A stretch of DNA of 64,000 nucleotides from Streptomyces sp. S.PB5. Its GTDB lineage: Bacteria; Actinomycetota; Actinomycetes; Streptomycetales; Streptomycetaceae. The stretch lies in the NCBI RefSeq assembly GCF_030403745.1, contig NZ_JAQMWP010000002.1, positions 434,001-498,000 on the forward strand, given 5' to 3'. Position 1 is the stretch's first letter. Each line of letters opens with the position of its first letter. The notes under the pieces are model-generated. The model saw only the letters and a program-made list of their open reading frames with translations, did not search any database and had not been told where the DNA came from. The position numbers and the translations under genes are program-made. This document shows positions 53,177 to 60,642 of this stretch, piece by piece.

Positions 53177-53209
53177 GGCGTGTCCGTCCTGGTCTCGGTC
53201 GGGGAGCGG

Positions 53210-53683
53210 TCAGAGGGCCGAGGGAGAGCCGACGCTGTTCTTCAGCGCCAGGACCAACTGGGGGCTGAGCGCGCTGCCGGCCCGGTTGGCGAACACCGTC
53301 ATCTCGTAGGCGATGTTGCCCAGCTTGGCCTCCTTGTCGGTGACCACGCCGAGGACGGCGCCGCTGCCGATCGCGGAGACCAGCACATGGCCGCCCTCCA
53401 GGTCGATGATGACCTTGTTGAGGCCGCCGAGGCCGTAGTTGCCGGACGCCCCGGCCGCCAGGCTGGTGATGCCGGAGACGATCGCGGCGAGGCGCTCGGA
53501 GTCGGCCTGCTCGCGCAGCTCGGAGACCGCGATGAGCAGTCCGTCGGAGGAGACGGCGATGGCGTCGACGACGCCCGCCGTCTCGGTCGCGAATCGGTTC
53601 AGCAGCCAAGTGAAGTCGGCTGCGGCGGCCTGCAGTTCGGCCGCGGTGCTTCCCGCCGGAGTGTCACCTGTCGACGTACTCAC
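53210..53683 (-). CDS. Roadblock/LC7 protein (CvnB type), conservon 1
   Basis: A 157-residue roadblock/LC7-domain protein from GTG 53683, which overlaps the sensor kinase stop (GTGA). Key parts are DFTWLLNRFATETAGVVDAI (helix 1), VSSDGLLIAVSE, then VIIDLEGGHVLVSAIGSGAV. Such proteins regulate the small GTPase of the same conservon. It ends GSPSAL. Confidence 0.93.
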   Translation of the reverse strand: MSTSTGDTPAGSTAAELQAAAADFTWLLNRFATETAGVVDAIAVSSDGLLIAVSELREQADSERLAAIVSGITSLAAGASGNYGLGGLNKVIIDLEGGHVLVSAIGSGAVLGVVTDKEAKLGNIAYEMTVFANRAGSALSPQLVLALKNSVGSPSAL

Positions 53684-56358
53684 TGTTCCGCTCCTTCCGG
53701 GAGGTGGTTCTGGTCCTGCTCGTGGGGGGTGACGGGGGATGTGGTCGCGACGGCGGCTTCCTCGACGCTGTCTCGGTGCGCCCGCTCCACCGCGGCCTCG
53801 AACTCCTCGAGGGCGGCACGGACGGCGTCCGCGTCGGCGGGGCGGGGGGCCTGGCGGGCGCCGTGCGGGCCGGCCTCGGCGTTGTTACGAAGGGTGGCGC
53901 CACGGACGCGACGGCGCAACGGGCGGGCCGTGCCGGAGGTCCCGCCGGGGGGCGGCGGCTCCTCCGTGCGGGCCTGGGGGATGTAGGGCAGGCCGTCGGA
54001 GGACGAGGAGGAGGCCTGGGAAGCGGGCGGGGCGTCGTGCGAGCCGGACGCCGCCGATGTGACCGGGGCGTCCGCCGTAGCCGGAGTCACGGCCTCGTCG
54101 GAGCTGCCGTCCGTGGCCGGAGCCCCTTCCGTGGCCGGGTCGCTCGCCGAAGCGGCTGCCTCGGCCGTGGCGTCGGCAGCCGGAGCCGCCGGCGCGGCCG
54201 TCCCGGCTTCCGCCGGTGCCCCGGCCGTGTCGCTCGGCGCCGCCGTCGCGGGCTCCTCGGCGGCCGGAGTGTCCGTCGCCTCGGGGCGGCGCACCCGGCG
54301 GGGCAGGGGGCTGTGCTCGTCGTCGGGGAGCGGGTCCGTCTCCGACGGGCGTGGTCCGGAGTCGTCCGCTTCCGTGGCCGGCGTGGTCGGCGCCGGTGCC
54401 ACCGCGGCCTTCGCCAGCAGCAGTTCCGGCGGCAGGGCCACCTCGGCCGTGACACCGCCGCCCGGGGTGCGGGAGAGGGCGACGTCGATGCCCCAGCGGC
54501 GCGACAGCGTGCCGACCACGAACAGGCCGAGCACCTTCGTGGGGACGAGGTCGAGGCGTTCGCGGCGGACGATACGGGCGTTCTCCTCGTCGAGCCGCTC
54601 GGGGTCCATGCCGAGGCCGTGGTCGGCGATGACGATCGCCGCGCCGTCGGCGGTGTTCTGCACGAACACCTCGACAGGGCTGTCCGCGGGCGAGAACGAC
54701 ACGGCGTTCTCGACGAGTTCGGCCACCATCAGCGTGAGGTCGCCGATGACGTCCGGCTCCACCAGGATCTCGGTCCGCGCGAGCAGCTGCACCCGCTGGA
54801 AGCCCTCGATCTGGCCGAGCGCGGCCCGTACGACGTTGGTGAGCGCCGTGGGTCCGGCGGCCAGGACGGACTCGCGGATGCCGGCGAGCAGCATCAGGCT
54901 GTCGGCGTTGCGGCGCAGACGCACCGCGATGTGGTCGATGCTGTAGAGGCGTTCGAGGAGCTCGGGGTCGGTCTCGCCGCGCTCCACCGCGTCGATCAGC
55001 GCCAGCTGACGGGAGGTCAGGTTGCTGACCCGGCGGCCGACGTTGCCGAACATCTCGGCGGTGTTGCGGCGGCTGAGCACCTGGCGTTCGAGGAGCGCGA
55101 CCGCGGTGGCCTGCACGTGGTTGAAGGCCTCGGCGAGCTCGCCGATCTCGTCGGGTGCCGTCACCGGCACGGTGCCCAGCCGCACCGGGCCGTCGTCCTC
55201 GGCGTCGTCGTCGGCCACCCGGGCCAGCTCCCGGTCGGCGACGCCGGCGACCTGCCGGGCCGCGCCGGTCAGCGCCTGCACCGGGCGGACCACGGAGCGG
55301 CGTACCGCCACCGAGAACGCCAGCCAGAGGACGAAGCCGAACAGGGCGAGACCCAGTAGCAGGACGGCGTTGTGCAGCGAGTCGTCGGAGGCCTGGTCGG
55401 CGCGGTCGGCGATCTGGTCGATCAGCGTGGTGGCGATCCCGAGCCGGATGCTCGCCTGCTTGCGGTAGGAGCCGTAGGAGTCGAGCGCCGACTTGAAGGC
55501 CGCCTTCACCTCGGCGGGCGAGTCCGCCTGGAGGGAGCTCGGGTCGATCTGCAGCAAGGCGTACTGCCGGTCGATGACGGCCTGCGCGCTGTTGTGCTGG
55601 ATCCCGCTGAGCTGCTCCGCCTGCGCCTCGGTGGCGAACCGGGCGAACCGGTCGGCCTGGTGGAGGTACTCGTCGTGGGAGCCGACCGCACCGATGAACT
55701 CGATGAGCGCGTTGGAGTCACCGGTCGTCGCGGAGAAGACACCGGTCTCGAAGGAGCTGTGGGCGGCGTCGGCGCGCAGCAGCGAGTCGAGGAGGTTGCC
55801 GGTGAAGGTGGCCGCGAGGGCCGGGTTGCGGTCGAGGCCGAGGCCGTCGATCAGGGCCTTGGCTGCGCTGGTGTACGCCGGGTCGATGTTGTCGGCGGGC
55901 AGATAGGCCTGCTCGACGGTGTTGCGCAGGCTCTCCAGTCCCTCGATGTCCTTGAGTGCCTGGGCCTCGCCGTCCGGGAGACCGGCGCCGAAGGCCTTGC
56001 GGACCTTCTCGACCTGGGTGTCGGTGGCGACTTGTGCGTCGCGGTAGGGGGACTGCGAGGGGGTGCCGCCGTCGTTGGTCGCCTCATGGCGCACGGAGAG
56101 CAGGATGGCCTGCTGGTGCTCGGCCTCCAGCCGGTCCACCAGGATCGCGACCTCGCTGCTGTTGCGCACGAGCCGTGCCGCGTCCGCCGCGTCCGAGGAC
56201 TGCCCTATCTGGTCGGTGATCAGATAGGCGAGCAGTATCGCGACCACGGCGAGCGGCACGCCGACCAGCGCGTTGAGCTTGTGCCGGAAGGGCCGGCGGT
56301 CGGCGAACCCCCGTATGCCCCCCGGGGCCGACGGCGGTGCCGCCTCTTGCGTGGCCAC
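53680..56358 (-). CDS. Conservon sensor kinase-like protein with nitrate/nitrite-sensing domain (CvnA type)
   Basis: An 892-residue membrane protein. GTG 56358 has AAGGAGG five bases upstream; the longer in-frame start at 56400 lacks it. TM1 is LVGVPLAVVAILLAYLI (about 32-48). A large extracytoplasmic helical sensor of the NIT type follows (about 50-310), then TM2 (AVLLLGLALFGFVLWLAFSV) and HAMP-like sequence. The ATPase domain has ELVENAVSFSPADSPV, ADHGLGMDPERLDEE and LFVVGTLSRRWGI. No standard HisKA phosphorylation box is obvious. The last 250 residues are a low-complexity Ala/Pro/Thr/Ser tail, with a short conserved Arg-rich end (LRRRVRGATLRNNAEAG). Confidence 0.92.
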   Translation of the reverse strand: MATQEAAPPSAPGGIRGFADRRPFRHKLNALVGVPLAVVAILLAYLITDQIGQSSDAADAARLVRNSSEVAILVDRLEAEHQQAILLSVRHEATNDGGTPSQSPYRDAQVATDTQVEKVRKAFGAGLPDGEAQALKDIEGLESLRNTVEQAYLPADNIDPAYTSAAKALIDGLGLDRNPALAATFTGNLLDSLLRADAAHSSFETGVFSATTGDSNALIEFIGAVGSHDEYLHQADRFARFATEAQAEQLSGIQHNSAQAVIDRQYALLQIDPSSLQADSPAEVKAAFKSALDSYGSYRKQASIRLGIATTLIDQIADRADQASDDSLHNAVLLLGLALFGFVLWLAFSVAVRRSVVRPVQALTGAARQVAGVADRELARVADDDAEDDGPVRLGTVPVTAPDEIGELAEAFNHVQATAVALLERQVLSRRNTAEMFGNVGRRVSNLTSRQLALIDAVERGETDPELLERLYSIDHIAVRLRRNADSLMLLAGIRESVLAAGPTALTNVVRAALGQIEGFQRVQLLARTEILVEPDVIGDLTLMVAELVENAVSFSPADSPVEVFVQNTADGAAIVIADHGLGMDPERLDEENARIVRRERLDLVPTKVLGLFVVGTLSRRWGIDVALSRTPGGGVTAEVALPPELLLAKAAVAPAPTTPATEADDSGPRPSETDPLPDDEHSPLPRRVRRPEATDTPAAEEPATAAPSDTAGAPAEAGTAAPAAPAADATAEAAASASDPATEGAPATDGSSDEAVTPATADAPVTSAASGSHDAPPASQASSSSSDGLPYIPQARTEEPPPPGGTSGTARPLRRRVRGATLRNNAEAGPHGARQAPRPADADAVRAALEEFEAAVERAHRDSVEEAAVATTSPVTPHEQDQNHLPEGAEQ

Positions 56359-56616
56359 CAGGCCTCCTTCATGGGGGTCTACGGCGCGCAAAGCCTTCAC
56401 GTGACCGAATCTTTTCGTGTCCGAACGCCAACGACCCGGAGACTACCTGTTCTTCGGTGGACCGATCATGCCACGCTGAGTCAAGAATCCGTTACATCAC
56501 CAGGACTCCCAGATGTCGGCTCATCCCTCGCACTTTCACAACCGGACGCGCATTGACGCCAATTGGTGACCAGGCTGCACTTGACTGACCGAGAACCGGC
56601 TGGATTGGATCAGGGC

Positions 56617-57585
56617 GTGACTTCCAACGCCCCACGCAGCAGGTCCCTCCGGAAGCATCCCGGCGCGGCAGTCGTCGCGCTCGCCGCCGCGGCGGCCCTG
56701 CTGGCGGGATGCGGCTCATCCGACGACACGTCCGATCCGCTCCAGAACGACAAGGGGAGCGACAACGGCAGCACCGACACCGTCGTCGTCGGCTCCAACA
56801 ACTTCGCCGAGAGCATCCTCCTCGCCGACATCTACGGCGAGGCCCTCAAGGCCAAGGGAATCAAGGTCAGTTACAAGCCCAACATCGGCAGCCGCGAGGT
56901 GACCTACGGCCTGCTCAAGAGCGGGTCCATCACGGTCCTGCCGGAGTACAACGGCTCGCTGCTGTCCTACCTCGACCCCAAGGCCGAGCAGAAGACGGCC
57001 GAGGCGGTGAACTCGGCGGTCAAGACGAAGCTCGACAGCAAGCTGACGCTGCTGGAGTCCTCGCCCGCCGAGGACAAGGACTCCGTCAGCATCAACGCGG
57101 AGACCGCGAAGAAGTACAGCCTCACCAATGAGTCCACCCTCGCCGACCTCAAGGACGCCGCTCCCGAGCTCGTCATCGGCGGCTCGCCCGAGTTCCAGAC
57201 CCGGCAGCAGGGCCTGCTCGGCCTGAAGTCGGTCTACGGCCTGGAGTTCAAGTCCTTCAAGGCGCTCGACGCGGGCGGCCCGCTGACCCAGGCGGCGCTG
57301 ACGAAGAACACCGTGCAGGCCGCGGACATCTTCACCACGGACCCGACCATCACCAAGGAGGGGTTCGTCGTCCTCCAGGACCCGGAGAACCTCTTCGGCT
57401 TCGCCAACGTGACCCCGCTGGTATACAAGTCGGGCCTCTCCCAGGAGGGCGTGGACGCGCTCAACGCGGTCTCGGCCAAGCTGGACACCAAGACGCTCCT
57501 CGACCTGGACTCCCAGGTGCAGCTCGACAACAAGGACCCGCTGGACGTCGCCAAGGCCTGGCTGAAGACGGCCGGACTGGACTGA
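56617..57585 (+). CDS. Glycine betaine-binding lipoprotein (OpuCC/OsmX type)
   Basis: A 322-residue binding protein from GTG 56617; the frame is open further upstream but the signal peptide starts here. The lipobox LLAGC ends the hydrophobic stretch AAVVALAAAAALLAGCGSSD. The mature part has the family features VVGSNNFAESILLADIYGEA, NIGSREVTYGLLKSG and LPEYNGSLLSYLD. It would deliver betaine-type solutes to the ATPase/permeases at 49662-52188. It is separated from them by conservon 1, transcribed the other way, so it needs its own promoter. Confidence 0.92.
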   Translation: MTSNAPRSRSLRKHPGAAVVALAAAAALLAGCGSSDDTSDPLQNDKGSDNGSTDTVVVGSNNFAESILLADIYGEALKAKGIKVSYKPNIGSREVTYGLLKSGSITVLPEYNGSLLSYLDPKAEQKTAEAVNSAVKTKLDSKLTLLESSPAEDKDSVSINAETAKKYSLTNESTLADLKDAAPELVIGGSPEFQTRQQGLLGLKSVYGLEFKSFKALDAGGPLTQAALTKNTVQAADIFTTDPTITKEGFVVLQDPENLFGFANVTPLVYKSGLSQEGVDALNAVSAKLDTKTLLDLDSQVQLDNKDPLDVAKAWLKTAGLD

Positions 57586-57649
57586 CCGACACCACCGGGC
57601 CGACCCGGCATCGCAGGACCGACACCACAGTTGGACACGACCGACGACC

Positions 57650-57688
57650 CGACACGGGTGCCCTCCGGCAAGGAGGGCACCCGTGTCG
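57650..57688. promoter_or_regulatory. Perfect 17-bp hairpin covering the ribosome-binding site of the HAL-family gene
   Basis: Arms 57650-57666 and 57672-57688 are fully complementary around the loop GGCAA. The 3' arm contains AAGGAGG (57670-57676) and ends on the first base of GTG 57688. It may terminate the binding-protein transcript, control translation of the next gene, or both. No T-run follows. Confidence 0.6.
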
Positions 57689-59121
57689 TGCTGGACGGCA
57701 CGACCCTCACCGTCCCCGCCCTCGCCCGCCTCGCCGACGGCACCGCCCGGCCCACCGCGGCCCCCGAGGCGCTGGAGCGGGCACACCGCTCCTGGCGCAC
57801 TGCGGGACGCCTCGCGGCCGGCGGCCGCCTCTACGGCCGCGGTACCGGCGTCGGCGCCCAGCGCTCGGTCAGCGTGGCCGCCCACGACGAGACCGAGCAC
57901 GGCCTGCGCCTGATGCGCAGCCACGCGGCCGGCACGGGCGCACTGCTCCCCGCCCGCCAGATCCGCGCGATGCTCGCCGTCCGCGCCAACCAGCTCCTCG
58001 CCGGCGGCTCCGGCATCCAGCCCGCCTTCGTCGAGGCCCTCGTCGAAGCGCTCCGCCTCGGAGTCCACCCCGCGGTCCAGGAGTACGGCGGGATCGGTAC
58101 CGGCGACCTGACGGCCCTGGCCCAGACCGGCCTCACCCTCATCGGCGAACGCCCCTGGCTCGGCGACACCTCCCAGGGCCTGCCCGCCCCGGTCACCCCG
58201 CAGCCCGGAGACGCGCTCGCCCTCCAGAGCAGCAGCGCCCTCGCTCTCGGCCAAGCCGCCCTCGCCGCCCACGACATGGACGTCCTGCTCCGCGCGACCC
58301 ATGCCGTGGGCGCCCTCTCGCTCGCCGCCGTCTCCGGCTCCCTGGAGGCCTACGCCGCCCCCGTGCACGCCCTGCGCCCCTACCCCGGAGCGGCCCGCAC
58401 GGCATCGGAGGTACGCCGCCTGCTCGGCGGGCCCGGCATGCCCTGCGTCACCGCGCGCCGCATCCAGGACCCGTACGGCTTCCGGGCCTTCCCGCAGGTC
58501 CACGGGTGTGCCCTGGACGCCTCCGAGGCCCTGCGCCGGATCCTTGAGGTGGAGATCAACTGCCCCACGGAGAACCCGCTCATCGCCCCCGACGGCACGG
58601 CGGCCTACCACCACGGCGGCTTCTTCCAGGCCCCGCTGGGACTCGCACTCGACGCCCTGAACCTGGCCGTCCTGCAGACGGCACAGCTCTGCGCCGCCCG
58701 CCTCTCGGCCCTGCTCCGCCCGGACCTCACCGGCCTGCCCGCGTTCCTGGCCGCGGGCCCGGAGGGCAGCTCGGGCGCGATGATCCTGGAGTACCCGGCC
58801 AACTCGGCCCTGGCGGAACTCCGTTCCTGCGCGGCACCGGCCTCGGCGGGCCACGCCGTGGTGTCCATGGGCCTGGAGGAGGCGGCGAGCTTCGCGGGAC
58901 AGGCGGCGCGCCAGACCTTGCGGGCCACGCAGGCCTACGCGACGGTAATGGCGTGCGAACTCGTCACCGCCGTAAGGGCGTTGCGGATGCACGACACGCC
59001 ACCGCCGGTGCCCGCCTTCACCCTGGCCGCCGAGGCCCTGCCGTCCTGCACGGCCGACCGGGAGCTGACGGCGGACGTGGCGGCCGCCGTGGAACTGCTC
59101 CCGGTGCTGGCGGAGTTGTAG
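57688..59121 (+). CDS. HAL/PAL-family aromatic amino-acid lyase homologue with altered active-site triad
   Basis: A 477-residue protein of the histidine/phenylalanine ammonia-lyase family. I prefer GTG 57688, which has AAGGAGG upstream; a TTG at 57631 in the same frame would add 19 residues read through the hairpin. Family landmarks are GRLYGRGTGVGAQRS (about 45-60; compare YGVNTGFG), ANQLLAGGSGIQPAFVEAL, QDPYGFRAFPQVHG (about 265; compare QDPYSLRC-PQ) and EINCPTENPLIAPDG (compare the NPL motif). Where relatives have Ala-Ser-Gly to form the MIO group (GASGDLAPLA), this protein has GGIGTGDLTALAQTG (about 145). It may therefore not be an ordinary ammonia-lyase. It may be linked functionally with the betaine-binding protein upstream. 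Confidence 0.85.
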   Translation: MLDGTTLTVPALARLADGTARPTAAPEALERAHRSWRTAGRLAAGGRLYGRGTGVGAQRSVSVAAHDETEHGLRLMRSHAAGTGALLPARQIRAMLAVRANQLLAGGSGIQPAFVEALVEALRLGVHPAVQEYGGIGTGDLTALAQTGLTLIGERPWLGDTSQGLPAPVTPQPGDALALQSSSALALGQAALAAHDMDVLLRATHAVGALSLAAVSGSLEAYAAPVHALRPYPGAARTASEVRRLLGGPGMPCVTARRIQDPYGFRAFPQVHGCALDASEALRRILEVEINCPTENPLIAPDGTAAYHHGGFFQAPLGLALDALNLAVLQTAQLCAARLSALLRPDLTGLPAFLAAGPEGSSGAMILEYPANSALAELRSCAAPASAGHAVVSMGLEEAASFAGQAARQTLRATQAYATVMACELVTAVRALRMHDTPPPVPAFTLAAEALPSCTADRELTADVAAAVELLPVLAEL

Positions 59122-59134
59122 CCCGCTGCTTCAC

Positions 59135-59182
59135 CGCGGCACTACTTCAACGCGGCACTACTTCAATGCAGCGCTACTTCAC
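59135..59182. repeat. 16-bp tandem repeat at the 3' end of the second conservon GTPase gene
   Basis: Two exact units of CGCGGCACTACTTCAA and a diverged third that overlaps the GTPase stop codon (59174-59176). The units look copied from the gene's own 3' end. Confidence 0.8.
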
Positions 59183-59752
59183 CGCGGCCGCGATCAACTG
59201 GTCGATCAGCGCGATGAGCACGTCCCGGGACGACTCCCGCTCACGGGCGTCGCAGAGCAGGACCTGCACATGGTCCGGCAGAGCGAGCGCGTCGCGTATC
59301 TCCTCGGGCGGGTAGGGGTGTTCGCCGTGGAAGCCGTTGACACCCACGACGAAGGGGATGCCCCGGCGCTCGAAGAAGTCGATCGCGGCGAAGCTGGACT
59401 TCGGGCGGCGGACGTCGACCAGGACGACCGCGCCCAGCGCGCCGAGCGCGAGGTCGTTCCACATGAACCAGAAACGCTGCTGGCCCGGGGTGCCGAAGAG
59501 ATAGAGGATCAGCTCCCGGCTGATGGTGATCCGGCCGAAGTCCAGGGCGACCGTCGTGGCCGTCTTCTCCTCGATGCCGTCGAGGTCGTCGATGCCGAGT
59601 CCGGCGACGGTCAGCGGTTCCTCGGTGCGCAGCGGGGCGATCTCGCTGACCGAGCCGACCATGGTGGTCTTGCCGACGCCGAAACCCCCGGCGATCAGGA
59701 TCTTGACGGTGTCGGGCGCCGACCGGGTGGCGGCGGTGTCAGAGTCGGCCAA
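59174..59752 (-). CDS. Conservon GTPase (CvnD type), conservon 2
   Basis: A 192-residue small GTP-binding protein, starting at TTG 59752 inside the end of the DUF742 gene, with GAGGGAC five bases upstream. The P-loop is GGFGVGKTTMVGS (about 20-32), the switch-like part TATTVALDFGRI and the switch II analogue LFGTPGQQRFWFMWND. VGVNGFHG stands at the base-recognition position. Paralogue of the GTPase at 52192, with the same gene order around it. Confidence 0.93.
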   Translation of the reverse strand: MADSDTAATRSAPDTVKILIAGGFGVGKTTMVGSVSEIAPLRTEEPLTVAGLGIDDLDGIEEKTATTVALDFGRITISRELILYLFGTPGQQRFWFMWNDLALGALGAVVLVDVRRPKSSFAAIDFFERRGIPFVVGVNGFHGEHPYPPEEIRDALALPDHVQVLLCDARERESSRDVLIALIDQLIAAAVK

Positions 59753-60095
59753 GGCCGTCCCTCACTTTCTGCAACAGGTCCAGGTCCGCGGCCGTCGCGG
59801 CCGGGTGCGGCGGATGGGCGGTGATCCGGCCCGCCTCCAGCAGGTCACAGAGCATGATGACGACCACGCTCATCGGAAGGTCCAGCAGGGCGGCCAGCTC
59901 CGCCACGGCGACCGGCTCGGCGCACCGGCGCAGGATGCGCTGATGCTCCGGCTGCGGCCGGGGGGCCCAGGCCGGCGGCGGGTCCACCGCGGTCACCGTC
60001 GTGATGAGGGTGAAGTCGGCGCGGCTGGGCCGGGTCCGTCCGCGGGTGAGTGCGAACGGCCGTACCAGACGGCCCGCCGTGTCGCCTCCGCTCAC
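59739..60095 (-). CDS. DUF742 protein (CvnC type), conservon 2
   Basis: A 118-residue DUF742 protein from GTG 60095, two bases after the roadblock stop. It opens RLVRPFALTRGRTRPSRADF and has the winged-helix-like part HQRILRRCAEPVAVAELAAL, then LDLPMSVVVIMLCDLLEAGR. Third gene of the conservon. Confidence 0.9.
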   Translation of the reverse strand: MSGGDTAGRLVRPFALTRGRTRPSRADFTLITTVTAVDPPPAWAPRPQPEHQRILRRCAEPVAVAELAALLDLPMSVVVIMLCDLLEAGRITAHPPHPAATAADLDLLQKVRDGLGRL

Positions 60096-60096
60096 C

Positions 60097-60528
60097 TCAC
60101 GCGCCGGACTCGGCACCGGGGCCGATACCCGCCCGCGGCGCCGCGCTCAGGTGCTCGCCGATCTTCTTCACCAGCATGTTCATCTGGTACGCCACGACTC
60201 CGACGTCCGCGCCCTGGCTGGTGAGGACGACGAGATGGGCGCCGGGCCCGGCCGAGGTGAGTATCAGATAGCTGTTGGCCATCTCGATGAGCGCCTGCCG
60301 CACCGGGCCGCCCCGGAAGTCCATGCTGACCCCCTTGCTGAGGCTCATGAGCCCGGACGCGGTGGCGGCCAGCCGCTCGGCGTCGTCCCGCAGGAACCCG
60401 ACGGACTTGCTGACCACCAGCCCGTCCTCGGACAGCACAACGGCGTGGTTCACCTCGGCGACCCGGTCCACGAGTCCGGTCAGCAGCTGGTCGAGCTGGG
60501 TGTGGGTGGCGGGGGTGGGGCGTGTCAT
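60097..60528 (-). CDS. Roadblock/LC7 protein (CvnB type), conservon 2
   Basis: A 143-residue roadblock/LC7 protein from ATG 60528 with GAAGGA upstream. It has LDQLLTGLVDRVAEVNHAVV, LSEDGLVVSKSVGF and YLILTSAGPGAHLVVLTSQG. It sits between the sensor gene and DUF742 gene, in conservon order. The 114 bases before it (60529-60642) are GT-rich, low-complexity and non-coding. Confidence 0.92.
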   Translation of the reverse strand: MTRPTPATHTQLDQLLTGLVDRVAEVNHAVVLSEDGLVVSKSVGFLRDDAERLAATASGLMSLSKGVSMDFRGGPVRQALIEMANSYLILTSAGPGAHLVVLTSQGADVGVVAYQMNMLVKKIGEHLSAAPRAGIGPGAESGA

Positions 60529-60642
60529 GGGGTGTCCTTCGTCGGCGGTCGGGACGGTGGTCGGCGGTTGGCGGGAGGTCGGTGGGAGGTGGGCGGTGGG
60601 TCGGTGGTGGGTGGGCAGAGCCCGGTCATGGCTCTGAGGGGG

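Noticed and set aside
60529..60642. GT-rich stretch as a possible structured RNA
   Set aside because: Low-complexity sequence without convincing pairing; more likely spacer.
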